Source of the DNA: Planctomycetota bacterium
GTDB lineage: Bacteria; Planctomycetota; Phycisphaerae; Sedimentisphaerales; UBA12454
Direction of reading: 5' to 3'
Length of the DNA stretch: 8,759 bases
Assembly: GCA_018828825.1 (NCBI GenBank)
Contig: JAHJUV010000061.1
Coordinates: 1 to 8,759, forward strand
Below, piece after piece: positions 6,601 to 8,759 of this stretch. The notes beneath the pieces were generated by a model that was not told the DNA's origin, made no database searches, and saw only the letters and a list, made by a program, of their open reading frames with translations. Each line of letters opens with the position of its first letter. The first letter of the stretch is position 1. Position numbers and translations under genes: made by a program.

Positions 6601-6897
6601 CTTACAAAACTTAATCAGACCAAAACAGCAAATAAGGTTCCGCTGCTTGGTGATGTTCCTATTGTTGGGACATTGTTCCGCAAAACAGCAAAAGTAGATG
6701 TAGGCAACAAGCTCTACGTATTTGTCAAGGCCAATATCCTTCGGCCTGAAGAGACTGAGGGGTTAAAGCAGTTGGAAGATATTTCGCAGAAAAACAGAAT
6801 TGAATTTGAAAAAGCTGAGGCAAAATTTCAGAAGTATGAGATGTCTCCATCTGTAGAAGAATTGCCGATGGAGCCGGAACGCGTGCTGGACCAGTGA
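3691..6897 (+). CDS. gspD: GspD/PilQ-family secretin with extended N-terminal region
   Basis: Outer-membrane pore subunit of 1068 residues, clearly longer than the roughly 650-700 of typical GspD. A signal peptide has a basic n-region (residues 4-11), a hydrophobic core and ALLA before residue 34. Two beta-alpha-type domains follow (about 40-113 and 124-180), then an acidic, Ala/Glu-rich linker (about 182-307). An N0-like domain (314-395, ELNLPEKLSVVALIDLVGKQ) leads into N-type domains at about 412-477, 478-577, 580-681 and 685-765. The secretin barrel spans about 766-1018, with VPDGSTIILGGL and the signature VPLLGDVPIVGTLF (983-996). A charged tail of about 50 residues ends the protein and could serve as an S-domain-like or pilotin-contacting segment (inference). 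Ala/Arg/Pro-rich insertions sit at about 514-537 and 609-642. It lies between a GspC-like gene and a GspE gene. Secretin identity is near certain; T2SS versus pilus assignment is open. Confidence 0.95.
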   Translation: MPFRAHNKRRRLQGAMLSLFLIIFALNGRALLAQQQNLRQPIRVRIFNMRNIAAQHVKDYLAQAQVGDTVVVIPGTTAISVTASPEHLVFASTVVKLVDSNEQFDVQFIDIEPDKTLPDSEKIQAKLGKEFAVGTLLDGPVSSSSVAVEKIIVDEYKDKILVISPTGQTSTVVKTIQELLTAPKEEKVKTESQQDAVPSANDVNFVQEPIIIEANETAIISKPDAQADDEMLGEFINELAEAAKADAEAKKVVAEASQTPQPVVEAEKIQTPVEPEPVQAKLEELPQEAAEPAEQNSAAEKISISRDIDIPNGDEILELNLPEKLSVVALIDLVGKQLNLNYLYDDTKITGSVTVKVQGKIRVRELYNLLESVLKFRGFVMSRKGNLVTIVPASEVLNQDPKFVDSGIEPGDVAVTNVFHLNYISTAVAKKLLTEMKLGSNITEIPEASTLVVTEYAFRIQRIEDLLDLVDVPGPPKEFKLRVLRYTLAESLVPKVKDLAEQLGTVEITIGISAPAAPASRAARARAARTPQPAQQTDKSKTGVYIDFDKRTNRVLMIGLADEISAVNNIVDSLDVPQQDLRVIQEYEMQYVDISKIVEALKELNIIEGTGTGTKPTGVRAAAGPPKPATPASAAGASLQGVASLDEPQIVMLEATNSLLVNATPEQHIQISQVIAYVDREPMQTAIPYRIYRLENQEPEALAEVLNGLIERTIKDKEGKIQQTLKYTEDNIAIVPDKNTFSLIVYASRKNQEWIGNLIKSLDKRRPQVLIDVSLVEITRDDKFQMDLDVIGNVKELATSNISATASAIGLPTNAPKSTVIEGGYFITSGSDEISRGFYNEGSIQALFNMIDKNGYGRVLARPKILVNDNEEGLISTEDTTYIAQQTTINVEGTQGSVQTNTTYSPYTAKIELKITPQISEGNLLRLVIEMQRNDFQSTSGATNGPPDEKRSKVDTIVTVPDGSTIILGGLTKLNQTKTANKVPLLGDVPIVGTLFRKTAKVDVGNKLYVFVKANILRPEETEGLKQLEDISQKNRIEFEKAEAKFQKYEMSPSVEELPMEPERVLDQ

Positions 6898-6951
6898 AAC
6901 CTGAAATAATATCGAAATAAATAATGTATTAGGCTATGGACATGCAGTTGA

Positions 6952-8649
6952 ATGAAAGACCTGCTGATAAAAACGGCTCAAAGGACAGGGATAGTTGATG
7001 CGGATGTTCTTGCGACATTTCTCGAGCAAAACGCTGACAGCCCTGTGCGGCTGGACGAACTGCTGCTCGGCTGTCCGCATTTTACTGAGGATGCCGTTTT
7101 GCGGTTGTTCGCGGAAGTTTTAAAGATAGAATATCTTGCCGAGATTAATCCTGCCGATGTTCCCAAGCAGTTTATCGAAAATGTCCCGCCGATTTATGCT
7201 CAGCATCATTACCTGATAGGTGTAAAGACCAACCCGCAGGACAGCGAAATCACGGTTGTACTTTCCAAACCGTTTGACAGCGAATCGGTTGACAATGTTT
7301 CAAGGCTTACCAAATCGCCGGTAAATATCGCACTTGCGACAAGAACCGCCATAACAGCAGCGATTGATGTAGCGTATGAACAAAAAACCACTGTTATCGA
7401 CGAGGTTGCCGAGGAGCTTGACGCCCAAAATCTCGACCAGCTTGTCGATGAAGTCGCTACCGCGGACGATTTGTTAGATGTTGTAAATCGCCCACCCGTA
7501 ATCAGGCTCGTCAACGATATACTTTTCCGCGCTTTGCAGTTGAGGGCAAGCGATATTCACGTCCATCCTTACGAGGGTAAGATTCAAATTCGGTACCGGA
7601 TTGACGGCATTTTGTACGATACGCTCAGTCTTAACCGCAATGTTCTGTCTCTTGTAGTCTCGCGTATCAAGGTTATGGCTGGAATGGATATAGCCGAGCG
7701 GAGAATGCCCCAGGATGGAAGATGTTCGGTTCGGCTGGGCAATCGCGAAATAGATTTGCGTGTTAGCACTGTGCCGACAAGCTACGGCGAACGATGCGTG
7801 CTGCGATTGCTCGATAAAAGCACGGGACTTTTCAGTCTTGCCGAACTGGGGATGCTGGAAGACGATATGAAGGTATTTGATTCACTGCTGGACCGTTCGC
7901 ACGGCGTAATATTTGTTACAGGCCCGACCGGCAGCGGCAAAAGTACTACGCTTTACGCCGCGCTTAACAGAATGAACGCTGTGCAAAAAAATATTATCAC
8001 CATAGAAGACCCGATAGAATATCAGCTTGAGGGCATAAGCCAGATGCAGGTCGCAACGAGAAAGGGTATGACTTTTGTTACAGCGCTGCGGCACGTCTTG
8101 CGGCAGGACCCGGACGTGATAATGGTCGGCGAAGTCCGCGACGAGGAAACGGCAAGGATGGCGATACAGTCGTCTCTGACAGGCCACCTTGTATTCAGCA
8201 CTTTGCATACCAACGATTCGGCGGGGGCCATCAGCAGACTTTTAGACCTCGGCGTAGAGCCTTACCTTGTAAGCTCATCGCTTGTCGCAGTGCTTGCACA
8301 AAGGCTGGTGAGAAAAATCTGCCCGGAATGCAAGGAGAGATACGAACCTGCCGAACACGAACTGCGAGAGCTTGGTATTGGCGATAGAGGAAGCGTCGAA
8401 TTTTATGCGGGAGCCGGATGCAGCAAGTGCTTTAATACCGGCTATAAAGGCAGGACGGGTATATATGAGCTTATGCTGCTCGATGAGCAGATTCGTGAAA
8501 TGGTTAACGTTCGCCAGACCGCAGGCGTGATAAAGCAAAAAGCGATTGAAAAAGGACTTCAGACCCTGCGAATGGACGGAGCAAGGAAAGTTATGGCGGG
8601 AGCTACAACGATTGCAGAAGTGTTGAGAGTTACACAAGCGGATATATAA
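6952..8649 (+). CDS. gspE: GspE/PilB-family secretion ATPase
   Basis: Cytoplasmic hexameric ATPase of 565 residues that powers pilin or pseudopilin assembly. An N-terminal GspE/MshE-N type domain (about 1-150) and an acidic linker (150-178) precede the N2 domain, with RASDIHVHPYEGKIQIRYRIDG at about 198-219. The C-terminal ATPase domain has Walker A GPTGSGKST (324-332), the Asp box TIEDPIEY (350-357), Walker B VIMVGEVRDEET (389-400) and the His box GHLVFSTLHTND (411-422). Four cysteines (457, 460, 490, 493) form the zinc site expected of GspE/PilB and absent from PilT, so an assembly rather than retraction motor is likely. All catalytic motifs are intact. An in-frame TGA at 6949-6951 directly precedes ATG 6952, so this is the earliest possible start; the ribosome site is weak (GGA 11 bases upstream). 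It lies 54 bases after the secretin, probably in the same operon. GspE is favoured over PilB by gene order. Confidence 0.96.
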   Translation: MKDLLIKTAQRTGIVDADVLATFLEQNADSPVRLDELLLGCPHFTEDAVLRLFAEVLKIEYLAEINPADVPKQFIENVPPIYAQHHYLIGVKTNPQDSEITVVLSKPFDSESVDNVSRLTKSPVNIALATRTAITAAIDVAYEQKTTVIDEVAEELDAQNLDQLVDEVATADDLLDVVNRPPVIRLVNDILFRALQLRASDIHVHPYEGKIQIRYRIDGILYDTLSLNRNVLSLVVSRIKVMAGMDIAERRMPQDGRCSVRLGNREIDLRVSTVPTSYGERCVLRLLDKSTGLFSLAELGMLEDDMKVFDSLLDRSHGVIFVTGPTGSGKSTTLYAALNRMNAVQKNIITIEDPIEYQLEGISQMQVATRKGMTFVTALRHVLRQDPDVIMVGEVRDEETARMAIQSSLTGHLVFSTLHTNDSAGAISRLLDLGVEPYLVSSSLVAVLAQRLVRKICPECKERYEPAEHELRELGIGDRGSVEFYAGAGCSKCFNTGYKGRTGIYELMLLDEQIREMVNVRQTAGVIKQKAIEKGLQTLRMDGARKVMAGATTIAEVLRVTQADI

Positions 8650-8659
8650 ATAAATATTT

Positions 8660-8698
8660 AACGTCCAACATCGAACGTTTAACGTTAAACATTGAATA
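8660..8698 (+). repeat. AACGTT-type degenerate short repeats with a 14-bp palindrome
   Basis: After the ATPase stop, variants of AACGT and AACATYGAA recur (AACGTCC, AACATCGAACG, AACGTTAAACATTGAA). GTTTAACGTTAAAC (8677-8690) is a perfect 14-bp palindrome. From memory, such AACGTTNAAC-like strings are often found next to four-helix-bundle genes in environmental genomes, and one begins just downstream here. The palindrome could be an operator or an insertion mark. There is no T-tract for a terminator. Confidence 0.5.
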
Positions 8699-8704
8699 AA
8701 AAAT

Positions 8705-8759
8705 ATGAAGAAACAGAAATATGATTTAGAACAAAGATTGCTGCGCGTCGCTCGCAATG
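8705..8759 (+). CDS. Start of a probable four-helix-bundle protein (23S rRNA intervening-sequence type), cut by the window edge
   Basis: ATG 8705 opens a frame of 18 codons to the right edge, MKKQKYDLEQRLLRVARN. The pattern of a short basic start followed by YDLE-RLL and an amphipathic helix is the common N-terminus of the small four-helix-bundle family (about 120 residues) whose members are encoded in 23S rRNA intervening sequences and in many chromosomal loci; the function of the chromosomal forms is unclear. No convincing Shine-Dalgarno is visible in the AT-rich upstream. It occupies the place where GspF would be expected. With only 18 residues the family call is tentative. Confidence 0.5.
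   Translation, partial: MKKQKYDLEQRLLRVARN

Noticed and set aside
6936..6998. 20-codon frame from ATG 6936 overlapping the start of gspE
   Set aside because: It has no ribosome site and no features; it is most likely a chance frame just ahead of the gspE start.
8275..8757. Minus-strand open frame of 160 codons
   Set aside because: Most of it is antisense to the GspE ATPase domain and the rest crosses the AACGTT-type repeat block; the sense frame has full catalytic motifs.

Overview
The window looks like part of a Gram-negative bacterial chromosome of moderate, slightly AT-rich composition. A secretin, a GspC-like anchor and a GspE-type ATPase imply an outer membrane. Very long secretins, noncoding G/T-rich repeats of the kind seen between positions 1900 and 2515, and a four-helix-bundle gene behind short repeats would fit a Planctomycetota-like or similar environmental lineage. 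That placement is inference and weak.

Left part (1-1870, minus strand): a large gene enters from the left edge. Its 581 visible codons encode an SF2 helicase whose C-terminal half is of the DinG/XPD type. Its start is well fixed: a Shine-Dalgarno AAAGG, an in-frame stop just upstream, a TTGAGT-17-TATAAT promoter, and a 10-bp inverted repeat in the leader. The 3' end and any partner genes lie outside the window. Such helicases occur in DNA repair and in several phage-defence systems, and the visible sequence does not decide between these.

Middle (1744-2533): about 790 bases without a credible gene. They hold several small hairpins and four degenerate copies of a G/T-rich repeat ending in GTGGCT. 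Two copies sit in modules about 104 bases apart that share the same order: hairpin, AATCCGTGT, GTGGCTA. The last copy runs almost to the start of the secretion operon and creates a false upstream extension of its first gene.

Right part (2534-8649, plus strand): three genes in the order gspC-gspD-gspE. The first is a membrane-anchored GspC/PilP-like protein with a proline-rich linker and a long acidic, Gln/Glu-rich tail. The second is a 1068-residue secretin with an unusual N-terminal extension and more N-type domains than a normal GspD. The third is a complete GspE/PilB-type ATPase. Together they would supply the inner-membrane-to-secretin link, the outer-membrane pore and the cytoplasmic motor of a type II secretion or type IV pilus-like machine. 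The platform protein (GspF/PilC) and the pilins are not visible.

Right edge (8650-8759): an AT-rich spacer with a degenerate AACGTT-type repeat and a 14-bp perfect palindrome. After it come the first 18 codons of a gene that resembles the four-helix-bundle (23S rRNA intervening-sequence-like) protein family. I found no tRNA, rRNA, CRISPR array or transposase.
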